Assembly (NCBI RefSeq): GCF_900184995.1
Contig: NZ_LT860099.1
Span: 2,360,332-2,424,331, forward strand
Origin: Konateibacter massiliensis
GTDB taxonomy: Bacteria; Bacillota; Clostridia; Lachnospirales; Lachnospiraceae
Direction: 5' to 3'
DNA: 64,000 bases
Part shown: positions 53,381 to 62,687 of the stretch, one piece after another
Numbering within the stretch: the first letter of the stretch is position 1
Layout: the number at the start of each line of letters is the position of its first letter
The notes under the pieces: generated by a model
Database searches by the model: none
Seen by the model: the letters and a program-made list of their open reading frames with translations, nothing else
Told to the model about the DNA's origin: nothing
Program-made: the position numbers and the translations under genes

Positions 53381-54568
53381 ATGTTGCAGCGCGATGCAAA
53401 AAATTTTGAAACAATTCCAGTGGGTTCTTTAGGAATCATACCTTTAGAGAGTTGTAAGGATCTCGGAAAAATGGTGGACGACTATTTAATTGGTTGGAGA
53501 AATGAGAGAAAGAACGATGAGCATGCTACGCTTGCCTTTTCTGGCTACCAGAGAGATAGCTATATTTTAAAAACAAAGGTTCCCCGTTTTGGCTCAGGTG
53601 AGGCAAAGGGTATTATCAATGAGTCTGTCCGGGGAGATGACTTATACATTTTAGTGGATGTGACAAATCACAGCATGACCTATTCCCTAAGCGGACATAT
53701 CAACCATATGTCACCGGATGACCATTATCAGGACTTAAAGCGTATTATCGCAGCCGTTGGAGGCAAGGCAAGAAGAATTACGGTTATCATGCCTTTCTTA
53801 TATGAAAGCCGCCAGCACAAGCGCAGCTCAAGAGAGTCTTTGGACTGTGCCATCGCATTGCAGGAGCTTGTCAACATGGGTGTTGACAATATTATTACCT
53901 TTGATGCACATGATCCTAGAGTACAGAATGCAATTCCGCTAAATGGTTTTGAGACCGTTCAGCCTGCTTATCAGTTTATCAAAGGGCTTTTAAGAAGCGA
54001 GCCGGATTTACAGTTTGACAGCGATCACCTGATGATTATCAGCCCGGATGAGGGTGGAATGAACCGTGCGGTTTATCTTGCCAACGTTCTCGGCGTTGAC
54101 ATGGGAATGTTCTACAAACGCCGCGATTACTCCACAATCGTAAACGGACGCAATCCGATTGTCGCACATGAATTCCTCGGCGCTTCCGTGGAAGGAAAAG
54201 ACGTAATGATTATCGATGATATGATTTCCTCCGGTGAGAGTATTCTTGATGTTGCTGCCCAGCTAAAGAAGAGAAAGGCACGTAAGATTTTTGCCGCTGC
54301 TACCTTTGGATTGTTTACAAATGGTTTTGAAAAATTTGACGAGGCTTACAACGCAGGACTGATTGACCGTGTCCTGACAACGAACCTGATTTATCAGGCG
54401 CCGGAGCTGTTGGAAAAACCATATTATGTAAACTGCGATTTGAGTAAGTACATTGCCTTAATTATAGATACGCTGAACCATGATTCCTCTATCAGTGAAC
54501 TACTGAATCCGGTGGAGAGAATTCATAACGTTGTTTCCGCGTATAAGAAAAATCAAATACAAAAATAA
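53381..54568 (+). CDS. prs: ribose-phosphate pyrophosphokinase, long form
   Basis: 395 residues, some 80 longer than the classical 310-320-residue enzyme. The PRPP loop DVMIIDDMISSGESI is intact, and the ATP/flexible loop segment RITVIMPFLYESRQHKRSSRESL is present. The N-terminal part has an extra segment of about 60 residues (ISEGLGRNERKNDEHAT-like region). The ATG at 53381 has GGAGG; a longer frame to 53327 lacks one. It forms PRPP for nucleotide synthesis. A terminator follows. Confidence 0.9.
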   Translation: MLQRDAKNFETIPVGSLGIIPLESCKDLGKMVDDYLIGWRNERKNDEHATLAFSGYQRDSYILKTKVPRFGSGEAKGIINESVRGDDLYILVDVTNHSMTYSLSGHINHMSPDDHYQDLKRIIAAVGGKARRITVIMPFLYESRQHKRSSRESLDCAIALQELVNMGVDNIITFDAHDPRVQNAIPLNGFETVQPAYQFIKGLLRSEPDLQFDSDHLMIISPDEGGMNRAVYLANVLGVDMGMFYKRRDYSTIVNGRNPIVAHEFLGASVEGKDVMIIDDMISSGESILDVAAQLKKRKARKIFAAATFGLFTNGFEKFDEAYNAGLIDRVLTTNLIYQAPELLEKPYYVNCDLSKYIALIIDTLNHDSSISELLNPVERIHNVVSAYKKNQIQK

Positions 54569-54589
54569 AAAACGGATATGCTTCACAAT

Positions 54590-54620
54590 AAAAAGAATGT
54601 GCCATGGCACATTCTTTTTT
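54590..54620 (+). terminator. prs terminator
   Basis: AAAAGAATGTGCC and GGCACATTCTTTT arms with a run of six T residues. Confidence 0.9.
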
Positions 54621-54649
54621 ATATAATTCGAACTTATTCGCTTTTTCAT

Positions 54650-54678
54650 TTGCCAAAATCCATAATCTATGATACAAT
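54650..54678 (+). promoter_or_regulatory. glmS promoter
   Basis: TTGCCA (54650-54655), 17 nt, TACAAT (54673-54678), about 40 nt upstream of the ribozyme. Confidence 0.7.
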
Positions 54679-54709
54679 CTCTTTGTTTATGAGACGGAGG
54701 TCATAAATT

Positions 54710-54885
54710 TCGAAAAGTTAAAAACTTTAGCGCCAAGTACCTGCAAGGAACGGAAAAAGAGGAAGAACTCTTACTTACAGGTTAACGAGGAAAAGAGTAA
54801 TCGAAAATTCGGCGGATGCTCTTTCGTAGAATCAGCTGCGTATATGGAAACAAAACTGCGGGTAATCGCATCACAAACTTTCTAT
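54710..54885 (+). promoter_or_regulatory. glmS ribozyme/riboswitch
   Basis: The conserved core is present: AGCGCCAAGTACCTGC at the 5' side (cleavage expected before G54730) with GGTTAACGAGGAAAAGAG and CGAAAATTCGGCGGATGCTC on the 3' side. Glucosamine-6-phosphate binding self-cleaves the transcript and so lowers GlmS synthesis. It lies in the leader of glmS, with its own promoter. Confidence 0.96.
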
Positions 54886-54965
54886 AACTGATTGACATAT
54901 GTATTTTTTTGCATATTCTAATAATAATGTACATTGATAACGAAATATAAAGGAGAAATGAAACT

Positions 54966-56783
54966 ATGTGTGGAATTATAGGCTATACAGGGGATAACTA
55001 TGCCCAAAACATACTTTTGGAAGGACTTAGTCAGCTGGAATACAGAGGCTATGACAGCTCAGGAATCGCGCTATTGACTGACGACAACGAGATTACCGTA
55101 AGCAAATGCACCGGAAAAGTTGCTTCCTTAATTGAGCTTTGCGAGAAAGAGAAAAACAACTCCACCTGTGGAATTGGTCATACAAGATGGGCAACCCACG
55201 GCGGTGTGACAACAGCAAATGCTCACCCTCATTCCTGCGGAAGGGTATCCCTCATTCACAATGGTATTATTGAAAATTACTATAATTTGATCCAGAAATA
55301 TGATCTGGCATCAAAGCTTGTATCCGAGACTGATACAGAAGTGGCTGCTGCGTTACTGGATGCGTTATATAACGGCGATCCTTTTGATACAATCAAACGT
55401 GCTGTCAAAGAGTTAGAAGGCTCTTTCGCTCTCTGCATTATGTTTTCCGATAAACCGGGCGTTATCTACTCCATCCGCAATGTAAGCCCGCTTGTTGCTA
55501 CTTTTTGTGAAACAGGCTCTTATATTGCCTCCGATTTGACCGCCCTTATTCCATATTCAAGGGAATATTTTATCGTGCCAGAATACCATATTGTCACTCT
55601 CAGCAAAGAGGGTATTGCCCTTCAGGATCTTGACGGCAATGCCGTTTCACCTGAGATGCTCACCGTAACTTGGGATATTGAATCTGCCCAGAAAAACGGT
55701 TATCCTTATTTTATGTTAAAAGAAATCATGGAGCAGCCTGTTGCAATTCAAAATACAATTGCGCCTCGTATCAAAAATATGCTTCCTGACTTTACAGAGG
55801 ACAATATACCGGATTCTCTTTTTGTTAATTTAAACAAAATTAATATTATTGCTTGCGGAACAGCACTTCATTCAGGAATGGTAGCAAAAACCTTGATTGA
55901 GCCATTACTCAAGGTTCCGGTTATCGTATCCATTGCATCAGAGTTCCGCTATGAAGAGCCACTCGTTGACGAGAATACATTGGTCATCACAATTTCCCAG
56001 TCTGGTGAAACGATTGACACTTTGGAGGCTTTGAGACTCGCAAAAAGCTGTAAAGGAAGAACCATTTCCGTTGTAAACGTAAAAGGCTCCTCCATTGCAA
56101 GAGAAAGCGATTATGTATTATATACTCATGCCGGTCCTGAAATCGCGGTAGCAAGCACAAAGGCTTATACCGTTCAGCTTGCTGCGCTGTATCTGCTTGG
56201 CTGTAAAGCCGCCCTTATCAACGGAACATACACCGTTGCACAGGCAAATACCTTCATTGAGAATCTGACAAAGGTATCCGGACATATGGAAGAATTGTTA
56301 AAGGATACCAAGCATATTCAGGCAATTACGGAGAAACTGACCGAAGCACAGGACGCTTTCTTTATCGGAAGAGGGCTTGATTATACCCTATCCCTTGAGG
56401 GAGCATTAAAATTAAAAGAAATTTCTTATATTCACGCGGAAGCCTACGCTGCCGGAGAGTTAAAGCACGGCACCATCGCCCTGATCAGTGAAGGCGTACC
56501 GGTGTTTGCACTTGCTACCCAGAAGAAGGTATATGGAAAAGTTATTTCCAATATCCGCGAGGTAAAAGCAAGAGGAGCTTATGTTATTTTGTTAAGCTGT
56601 GATGAAAAAATATCTGATTCCTCTGTTTGCGACGTACACATCTCCCTGCCGAAATCAGATGACTTGTTCACTGTTTTTGAATCTGCCGTTATATTGCAGT
56701 TAATCGCATATTACACATCAGATGCAAAGGGCTTGGATGTTGATAAGCCACGTAACCTGGCTAAGTCGGTAACCGTAGAATAA
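54966..56783 (+). CDS. glmS: glutamine-fructose-6-phosphate aminotransferase (isomerizing)
   Basis: 605 residues. The glutaminase nucleophile is Cys 2 (MCGIIGYTG). HTRWATHGGVTTANAHPH and the two SIS domains (TISQSGETIDTLEALRLAKS; EAYAAGELKHGTIALI) are complete, ending DKPRNLAKSVTVE. It makes glucosamine-6-P, the precursor for peptidoglycan. AAAGGAG precedes the ATG, 80 nt after the ribozyme. Confidence 0.97.
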   Translation: MCGIIGYTGDNYAQNILLEGLSQLEYRGYDSSGIALLTDDNEITVSKCTGKVASLIELCEKEKNNSTCGIGHTRWATHGGVTTANAHPHSCGRVSLIHNGIIENYYNLIQKYDLASKLVSETDTEVAAALLDALYNGDPFDTIKRAVKELEGSFALCIMFSDKPGVIYSIRNVSPLVATFCETGSYIASDLTALIPYSREYFIVPEYHIVTLSKEGIALQDLDGNAVSPEMLTVTWDIESAQKNGYPYFMLKEIMEQPVAIQNTIAPRIKNMLPDFTEDNIPDSLFVNLNKINIIACGTALHSGMVAKTLIEPLLKVPVIVSIASEFRYEEPLVDENTLVITISQSGETIDTLEALRLAKSCKGRTISVVNVKGSSIARESDYVLYTHAGPEIAVASTKAYTVQLAALYLLGCKAALINGTYTVAQANTFIENLTKVSGHMEELLKDTKHIQAITEKLTEAQDAFFIGRGLDYTLSLEGALKLKEISYIHAEAYAAGELKHGTIALISEGVPVFALATQKKVYGKVISNIREVKARGAYVILLSCDEKISDSSVCDVHISLPKSDDLFTVFESAVILQLIAYYTSDAKGLDVDKPRNLAKSVTVE

Positions 56784-56816
56784 GATAGTGTGAGCAAATC
56801 TTACACTGTATATATA

Positions 56817-56851
56817 AGAGCTGTTGTTTTAATAACAACAGCTCTTTTTTT
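56817..56851 (+). terminator. glmS terminator
   Basis: AGAGCTGTTGTT (56817-56828) and complement (56834-56845) followed by seven T residues. Confidence 0.9.
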
Positions 56852-56912
56852 GGGCCCATGTGTTCACTTTGTGTTGGTTTTCTGAAGCTTTCATGGCGTT
56901 TGAAATTTGGTA

Positions 56913-57036
56913 TTAACTTCTATTTTTTTATACCGATAAGATTTATGTCGGTAAATCGTTGGACTTATTTTAGAGACGATTTCATGCTTCGACTGACAGA
57001 GAAGCATTATGCGTAACAGTTCAGCATGGCTGAACT
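56913..57036 (+). promoter_or_regulatory. sigma-D-like promoter and hairpin-rich leader
   Basis: TTAACTTC (56913-56920), 11 nt, ACCGATAA (56932-56939) resemble the sigma-D/sigma-28 consensus TAAAGTTT-N11-GCCGATAA (5/8 and 7/8). Three stems follow: TACCGA/TCGGTA across the -10 (56931-56953), ATGCTTC/GAAGCAT (56984-57007), and AGTTCAGC/GCTGAACT (57018-57036). No known riboswitch core is recognised. The 307-nt gap between glmS and the next gene otherwise shows only the glmS terminator. Confidence 0.4.
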
Positions 57037-57090
57037 ATCACCAAAATCTTCCGACAGAAACTGTCCACAAAAGAAAGGAAGGATACTAAA

Positions 57091-57753
57091 ATGAAAATTA
57101 ACAGTACCGAGTACCTAGCTATGCTCGAAGCAGCACGCGCTGCAACAAGCACAACACAGACTACAACCACACAGTCAGTAAGCACTACATCCTCTTCCCA
57201 AAGTCTGCTGGATGAGTATATTCCGTCTGACTCAGAGGATGAAATTCTGTATGCAAACTACAACAACATTCTAAGCACCATGACACCGCCTCCGATGCCG
57301 CCGGTACCTCCGACAGATACCGAGAGCACAACGGATACGGAGGAAAGTGATGTTACCTCCTCCATTTCAAATGCCGTACAATCCATCATTGATTCTCTGT
57401 CTGAATCCCTTCGTGCTAACGAGGACACTGTTCTTAGCACACTGGAAAGCTTAGGGCTTACACCGGAGGATTTGCTTGATTCCGACAATGTAGAACTTGT
57501 AGCAAATGCCTTAAACGAAGGTGCCGAGAAGCTTGGACTCCCTACCGTTGATGATTTAGATCAGATTATTGCTGATTTAAAGAGCTCCATAGAAGAAACC
57601 GTGAGCGGCTTGGAAAGTGAATATTCTCTGAGTGAGGAAGACCTGGAAGACCTTATCGAGCAGTTAAAGGCAAGAATCTTGGAGCATTTAGGAGAAAGTG
57701 ATGAAGATATTACCACTCTCTTAAACTCCACTCAAATAGCGGTCGAAGAGTAA
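57091..57753 (+). CDS. acidic Ser/Thr-rich protein of unknown function
   Basis: 220 residues, cysteine-free, strongly acidic. N terminus MKINSTEYLAMLEAA, then a Ser/Thr/Gln tract (about 20-40), a proline run (TPPPMPPVPPT near 67-77), another Ser/Thr/Glu tract, and a helical C-terminal half (about 95-215) with repeated Leu/Glu/Asp patterns (DLDQIIADLKSSIEETVSGL, DLEDLIEQLKARILEHLG). No signal peptide or membrane segment is seen. AAAGGAAGG precedes the ATG. The upstream sigma-D-like promoter may place it in a motility or cell-surface regulon; that is inference. I do not recognise a family. Confidence 0.7.
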   Translation: MKINSTEYLAMLEAARAATSTTQTTTTQSVSTTSSSQSLLDEYIPSDSEDEILYANYNNILSTMTPPPMPPVPPTDTESTTDTEESDVTSSISNAVQSIIDSLSESLRANEDTVLSTLESLGLTPEDLLDSDNVELVANALNEGAEKLGLPTVDDLDQIIADLKSSIEETVSGLESEYSLSEEDLEDLIEQLKARILEHLGESDEDITTLLNSTQIAVEE

Positions 57754-57780
57754 GCTTAGAATTAAATTTTTATACTATAC

Positions 57781-57819
57781 AATCAGCCAAGTCCTGTTAA
57801 TTTAGGGCTTGGCTGATTT
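57781..57819 (+). terminator. terminator of the acidic protein gene
   Basis: AATCAGCCAAGTCC and GGGCTTGGCTGATT form a 13-14-bp stem with a 10-nt loop, followed by a short T-rich tract. Confidence 0.85.
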
Positions 57820-57822
57820 ATT

Positions 57823-57859
57823 AAGGTTATAGTTCAGCCGCAGGCTAAACTATAACCTT
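57823..57859 (-). terminator. terminator of PBP1a gene
   Basis: AAGGTTATAGTT and complement (12-bp arms) around CAGCCGCAGGCTA; A/T tract on the minus-strand 3' side. Confidence 0.7.
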
Positions 57860-57864
57860 ATATT

Positions 57865-60021
57865 TTAGTGCTGATTCTCAAAGTAGGAAGCCGGTGGTGC
57901 ATTCGGCACCTCGTCGACTGTTTCTGTGCTCTCCTCCTGCTCTGTATCGGAGGACGGTGTTTCTGTCGGAGTCTCCGGTGTATCCTCTACCACATCCGTG
58001 TTAAAGTCATCTGCGGTCTTTACACCTTTGGTGCTTGAATTATAGTTTCCGTAAGGGGCAAAATCTCTTGCCGCAAGATTACTATGGATGGCTTCCATAT
58101 AATTGTGCCAGATTCGTCCCGGATAGGTAGAGCCTGTCAAGCCTTCTACCTCCCTTGGCATATCAAAGCCTACCCATACGCTTGTCGTATAGTAGCTGCT
58201 GTAGCCTACAAACCAACCATCTTTATAGTCGTTGGTCGTTCCCGTCTTTCCCGCGGTCGGCATATCGCTTAGTGCAAGTGATTTTCCTGTTCCGTCAGTC
58301 ATAACACTTTTTAATACATCTGTTGTCATTCTGGCGGTATTTTCCTTGTAAATTCGCTTTCCTTCATCATTAGCCTGATAGACAGGCTCATTGTTGGCAT
58401 CGGTTATCTTGGTGATACAGGTTGGGACGCGGTATATACCGTCATTTTCCAGAGTGGCAAAACCTGCCGCCATCTCCACACTGCTCACGCCTGTCGTGAA
58501 CCCACCTAGGGCGCTGGCATTTCGATAATCATCCTTCTCTATTTTTGCAAAATTCATTGATTTTAAATAGCTTAATCCTAAAGTCGGGGTAAGCTCATCC
58601 AAAAGCTTCCATGCCACCGTGTTAATCGACTTCATAACCGCATAGCGAAGAGTCACACTTCCCGAGTAGCCGCCCCCATAATTTTTCGGTCCATCCTCAA
58701 TCGGCTCATCTACCAGTATAGAATCCGGTGTGTAGCCCGCTTCAAGTGCCGGGGCATATACAAGCAGAGGCTTTATTGAGCTTCCCGGCTGTCTGAAGCT
58801 TTGGTAGGCACGGTTTAGCGTATAGCCCGTTGTGTCCTGGCTTCTTCCGCCGATAATCGCAACCACCTTTCCCGTCTTATTGTCAATACAGGTTGCTGCC
58901 GCCTGCATATTGTAAATTCCTTCGTCGTTTACACTCACAAAGGAATACAGCTCATCATCAATCGCACTTTGAAGCTGCTCCTGAAATTCCATATTCATCG
59001 AGGTGTAAATCCGGTATCCCCTTGTATAAAGAGAACGCTGGCATTCGTCATACAGTGCATCATATTCCTCCTGATAGGCAGTCTTTTCCGTCTCTGTCTT
59101 AAAATAATACTGAAACTCAAAGCCTCTTGCCTCCATCAGCGCCCTCGTCGCACAATAATAAATGTATGTCTCCGCATAATTGTGCTTGATTGCCTGCTCC
59201 GTATTTACGTTTAAAACAATTTCCTCCTGTATCGCGCTGTCATAGTCTGCCTGACTGATTTTGCCATCCTCCAGCATCTGATTTAGAATTTTATCCCGCC
59301 TCGACAGCGTATTTTCCATATGGTCAATCGGATCAAACACAGTCGGATTGTTTGGAATTGCTGTTAAAAACGCAATCTGTGACAGCGATAAATTTTGTAC
59401 GTCCGTGCTGAAATATCCCATGCTTGCGGCTTGAATGCCGTAATAACCATTGGAAAAATAAATATTATTTAAATAAAATTCCAGAATCGCAGACTTACTG
59501 TATATCTTCTCAAGCTCCAGCGCAATAAAAATCTCCTTCACCTTACGCTCCCAACTCACCTCGTTCGTCAGAAAAATAGTACGGCTCAACTGCTGGGTTA
59601 TCGTGCTCGCGCCCTGCGTGATGGAGCGGTTTTTCGCAATGGATATGGCAGACCTTATCATCGCCAGATAGTCCACCCCTTTATGATTATAAAACTTTTT
59701 GTCCTCTATCGTGATAAAAGCATTCTTTACATAGGTTGGAATTTTCTCCGAGCTCAAATAATAAATCCCCTTATCACCCTTCAGCTTTGCTATTTCATCT
59801 CCGTTTGTGTCATAGACAAGGGTGGTCTGGGAAGCCTTAAAATTGTCGATGGTGGAGCCTTTCACAAGGCTTACAGCCTCCTTGTGAAGCTTCAGCACCT
59901 CCGGTCCTATACCGGTTGCATATAAAATTCCTGCCGCTCCTGCTCCCGTTATAAAAAATAGAATACTGAGTATAACAAATGTTTTCAGCAGTCTATGTTT
60001 TTTCTTTTTCTTTTTTGCCAT
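57865..60021 (-). CDS. pbpA: class A penicillin-binding protein, PBP1a-type
   Basis: 718 residues. A basic cytoplasmic tail (MAKKKKKKHRLLK) and one membrane helix (about 13-35) precede a GT51 glycosyltransferase (FITIEDKKFYNHKGVDYLAM with catalytic Glu; QGASTITQQLSRTI) and a transpeptidase. The transpeptidase has the serine motif PGSSIKPLLVY, a KSINTVAW second motif and KTGTTNDYKDGWFVGY. The C-terminal tail (ETPTETPSSDTEQEESTETV) is acidic and low in complexity. AGGAGG is upstream. The gene symbol is only a class label; orthology to a named gene is not established. Confidence 0.95.
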   Translation of the reverse strand: MAKKKKKKHRLLKTFVILSILFFITGAGAAGILYATGIGPEVLKLHKEAVSLVKGSTIDNFKASQTTLVYDTNGDEIAKLKGDKGIYYLSSEKIPTYVKNAFITIEDKKFYNHKGVDYLAMIRSAISIAKNRSITQGASTITQQLSRTIFLTNEVSWERKVKEIFIALELEKIYSKSAILEFYLNNIYFSNGYYGIQAASMGYFSTDVQNLSLSQIAFLTAIPNNPTVFDPIDHMENTLSRRDKILNQMLEDGKISQADYDSAIQEEIVLNVNTEQAIKHNYAETYIYYCATRALMEARGFEFQYYFKTETEKTAYQEEYDALYDECQRSLYTRGYRIYTSMNMEFQEQLQSAIDDELYSFVSVNDEGIYNMQAAATCIDNKTGKVVAIIGGRSQDTTGYTLNRAYQSFRQPGSSIKPLLVYAPALEAGYTPDSILVDEPIEDGPKNYGGGYSGSVTLRYAVMKSINTVAWKLLDELTPTLGLSYLKSMNFAKIEKDDYRNASALGGFTTGVSSVEMAAGFATLENDGIYRVPTCITKITDANNEPVYQANDEGKRIYKENTARMTTDVLKSVMTDGTGKSLALSDMPTAGKTGTTNDYKDGWFVGYSSYYTTSVWVGFDMPREVEGLTGSTYPGRIWHNYMEAIHSNLAARDFAPYGNYNSSTKGVKTADDFNTDVVEDTPETPTETPSSDTEQEESTETVDEVPNAPPASYFENQH

Positions 60022-60054
60022 TTGAAATCGAAACCTCCTTTTAGTCCTTTCTTA

Positions 60055-61572
60055 TCATTCAGTCTCTTTTTCGGACAGTAAAATCTTCTGATAAGGAATT
60101 TGAAGCTGTCTCATCAGCTCCTCTTCCCTCGTATGACAGGTCAGCAAAATAACCTGTCTCTTCTCTGCCCCCAAATATTGTAATGCTCTGCCGAGCCTTT
60201 TTTCATCATACATCGCGAAAGCATCGTCCAATATAACCGGCATCTTTTCCTCCGGAAAAAACAAATCCAAAAATGCCATACGGACAGCAAAGTGAATCTC
60301 ATCCATCGTTCCCTTGCTGACCTGCTCCTTGTATATCATCTTATCCGCAGTATTAAGCCTTGCTGCTGTGTTACTGTCAATGCGTAAATCTCTGTATTTT
60401 CCATCGGTGAGAACAGATAAAATCTCGGAAGCCTTTTTATTGATGCCCTCACTCATCTCCTGCTGAAGCTGCAAGGACGCTTCCTGAATCTTCTCATAAG
60501 CAAAATCCAGTGATGCCACATCCTTGCGCATGTCCTCCTCCTGAATGGAGTTTGTATTCGCTTCCTCCATCATTTCCTCCAGATTGGACAGACGCACCTG
60601 CTTATCCTGTATATCCTCCAAAAGCCCTGCAATACCGCCATCCAGACGGTTTAATTCCCTGTCTGCCTCCTGTAAAAGGCGATTTTTTTCCTTCATCCCT
60701 CTTCCGTTTAAAAGAAGGTAAACCAAAACAATTACAGCCCCTAATGCGGCGCTTGCAGCCTTTCCCCAAAGCGGAGGAATAAAAATAATTCCAAGAAGTG
60801 CAGCCGCACCAATCAACAGGCTCGTTGCAATTTTTCTGCCTTTGTTTTTTCGAAGAAAGCGGCTGTATTCCTCCGTTTCTGCTTCTCTCTCTTTATGTAA
60901 ACCAGTATATTCTTCCAGTTGACCTTCTTTCTTAGCCAAATCTGTATGGATATATTCCTTTTCCTTTCGAAGTCCCGCTATGACCAGCTGCCTTTTGTTG
61001 TCCAGCTCGCGAAGCTTTGCTTCTGCTTCTTTCCTTTGCTTGGTAAGCTTGTTCAGGGCATTGGAGACATTCACACCGCCATCTCCTGATAAAAAGAAGC
61101 CTGCCGTATAATTTTTCACCTCATCTGCAAGACCTTCATCCGGCTCACTCTTTAACTGGCTGATTGCCATCGTGTTTCGAAACATCGTCTCGTTCAGTCC
61201 GTCCAAAATCTGGAGCAAATCTCCCTGCTCAATGGAAAGCTCCTCCGCATCGTCCTCGTTAATCAGACTCTCCTTTTTCTGGCTCTTGTGAAAGCCCCGC
61301 TCCAGCCTGAAATTCTTCCCTCCTGCGTGAAAGCGCAGTTCGCCCTCATAATAGAGAGAGTTTTCCCAAGGCTCATATAAATGATAGCTGTCAAACTGTG
61401 CTGCTTTTCCTCTCTGCTTTTCGATTCCAAACAGCATGCTTTTCATAAAATGGTAGATGGTCGTCTTACCCGACTCATTTTCGCCGTAAACAAGATTAAT
61501 CCCGACACCAAAATCTATCGTTTTCTGATGAAAGCGACCGAAATTTTTCATTTTTAACTGTTTTATCTCCAT
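60055..61572 (-). CDS. YhaN-like AAA ATPase with membrane segments
   Basis: 505 residues from the ATG at 61572 (an upstream frame to 61593 overlaps the phosphoesterase gene). SbcC-like head: Walker A YGENESGKTTIYHFMKSMLFG (about 30-50), helical arms, and C-terminal LDDAFAMYDEKRLGRALQYL as Walker B/D-loop. Two hydrophobic helices (about 245-280) sit mid-arm, where a zinc hook would be, as in B. subtilis YhaN. The upstream gene overlaps by about 14 nt, indicating an Mre11/Rad50-like pair. A role in DNA end or repair metabolism at the membrane is inferred from family. Confidence 0.85.
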   Translation of the reverse strand: MEIKQLKMKNFGRFHQKTIDFGVGINLVYGENESGKTTIYHFMKSMLFGIEKQRGKAAQFDSYHLYEPWENSLYYEGELRFHAGGKNFRLERGFHKSQKKESLINEDDAEELSIEQGDLLQILDGLNETMFRNTMAISQLKSEPDEGLADEVKNYTAGFFLSGDGGVNVSNALNKLTKQRKEAEAKLRELDNKRQLVIAGLRKEKEYIHTDLAKKEGQLEEYTGLHKEREAETEEYSRFLRKNKGRKIATSLLIGAAALLGIIFIPPLWGKAASAALGAVIVLVYLLLNGRGMKEKNRLLQEADRELNRLDGGIAGLLEDIQDKQVRLSNLEEMMEEANTNSIQEEDMRKDVASLDFAYEKIQEASLQLQQEMSEGINKKASEILSVLTDGKYRDLRIDSNTAARLNTADKMIYKEQVSKGTMDEIHFAVRMAFLDLFFPEEKMPVILDDAFAMYDEKRLGRALQYLGAEKRQVILLTCHTREEELMRQLQIPYQKILLSEKETE

Positions 61573-61579
61573 GCGTCCG

Positions 61580-62635
61580 TCACCCCATTTCATCCAGCAG
61601 CGCCTTCACACCAAAATACAAGGCACGCCTTTTCGTATCCGTCATATCGTCTGAACGAATATTTTGGATATATCTTCCGATAATATTTTTTTCATACTCC
61701 TGAGCCAGCTTGTCAAAATCATAATCCGGTTTCGTGTCATCCACAACCGATACAACACGATTCAGCGCATAGATATCCTCTTTGTCAAAGCTGATGTCCT
61801 CATCTCGAAAGCCTGTCAGCACAAGCTTCCAAAAATCTGCCGGTGCATTCGTTTTTTCCATATCTTCCTGTATCACATTCAGGAGCTTTCGATTGGTAAA
61901 AGAGGAATCACACTCAATTTCCAGCGTCCGATACTCTCTCTTCGCACACTTGATAAACTTAAGCTCACAGCCCTCCTTGGAAAGATCTGCAAGGAAGAAG
62001 CCATGTACTCCTTCATCTCCCATATCAACGGGCTCTAAGGAACCTGCATATGCTATTTTTCCCGGTATCAATACCTGAGGAACATGAATATGTCCAAGCG
62101 CCACATAGTCAAAGCCCTTCGCTGAAAGCTCTGCCTTGGAAAAAGGAATATGCTTTTCATCGCCGCCGTGGGCAAGCAGAATATTAATCCGGCTCTTATC
62201 TCGAATCACAATGTCATTGCAACGGTTTTCTTTTATCTCATAGTGGTCATAGCTCAGCCCGTAAACCTCTGTGTTCAACTCCTCAAAATATATGCTTTCC
62301 CCAGTAGGGCTTGCAAGAAAATGAACATGCTTTTCCCACTCAAAGGTCTTGTAGTAGGAGCTTGCCTTGACATGGTCATGGTTGCCCGCAATAAACACCA
62401 CCTGCGTGTGTGTAAGCTGGGAAAATATATAATTTAACTCCTTGAGCTCACGCATCAAGGGCTGCCTGTGAAACATATCCCCGGCAATCAAAAGCAAATC
62501 TGCCTTTTCCTTCTCGGCAAAGCGGACTACTCTTTCGACCGCCTCCCAAAGCTCTTTTGCCCTGTCAATCTGCCATGTGTTGTCCTGATGCGGGTTCGCA
62601 CCCAAATGTGTGTCCGCAATATGCACTATCTTCAA
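61580..62635 (-). CDS. metallophosphoesterase, YhaO/SbcD-like
   Basis: 351 residues. MKIVHIADTHLGANPHQD, LLIAGDMFHRQP, VVFIAGNHDHVKAS and VALGHIHVPQVL contain the full binuclear-metal site (DxH, GDxxD, GNHD, GHxH). It is the nuclease subunit partner of the downstream ATPase. The start is a TTG with GGGGAT upstream. The C-terminal part has a helical region for binding the ATPase. Confidence 0.9.
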   Translation of the reverse strand: MKIVHIADTHLGANPHQDNTWQIDRAKELWEAVERVVRFAEKEKADLLLIAGDMFHRQPLMRELKELNYIFSQLTHTQVVFIAGNHDHVKASSYYKTFEWEKHVHFLASPTGESIYFEELNTEVYGLSYDHYEIKENRCNDIVIRDKSRINILLAHGGDEKHIPFSKAELSAKGFDYVALGHIHVPQVLIPGKIAYAGSLEPVDMGDEGVHGFFLADLSKEGCELKFIKCAKREYRTLEIECDSSFTNRKLLNVIQEDMEKTNAPADFWKLVLTGFRDEDISFDKEDIYALNRVVSVVDDTKPDYDFDKLAQEYEKNIIGRYIQNIRSDDMTDTKRRALYFGVKALLDEMG

Positions 62636-62687
62636 GTTATCCCCATCCCATCTGCTTCATTATTAATAACTTCATTTCGATTACAAT

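Noticed and set aside
56931-57036. c-di-GMP or other known riboswitch in the leader of the acidic protein gene
   Set aside because: The conserved cores of known classes are not visible; only three independent stems are seen.
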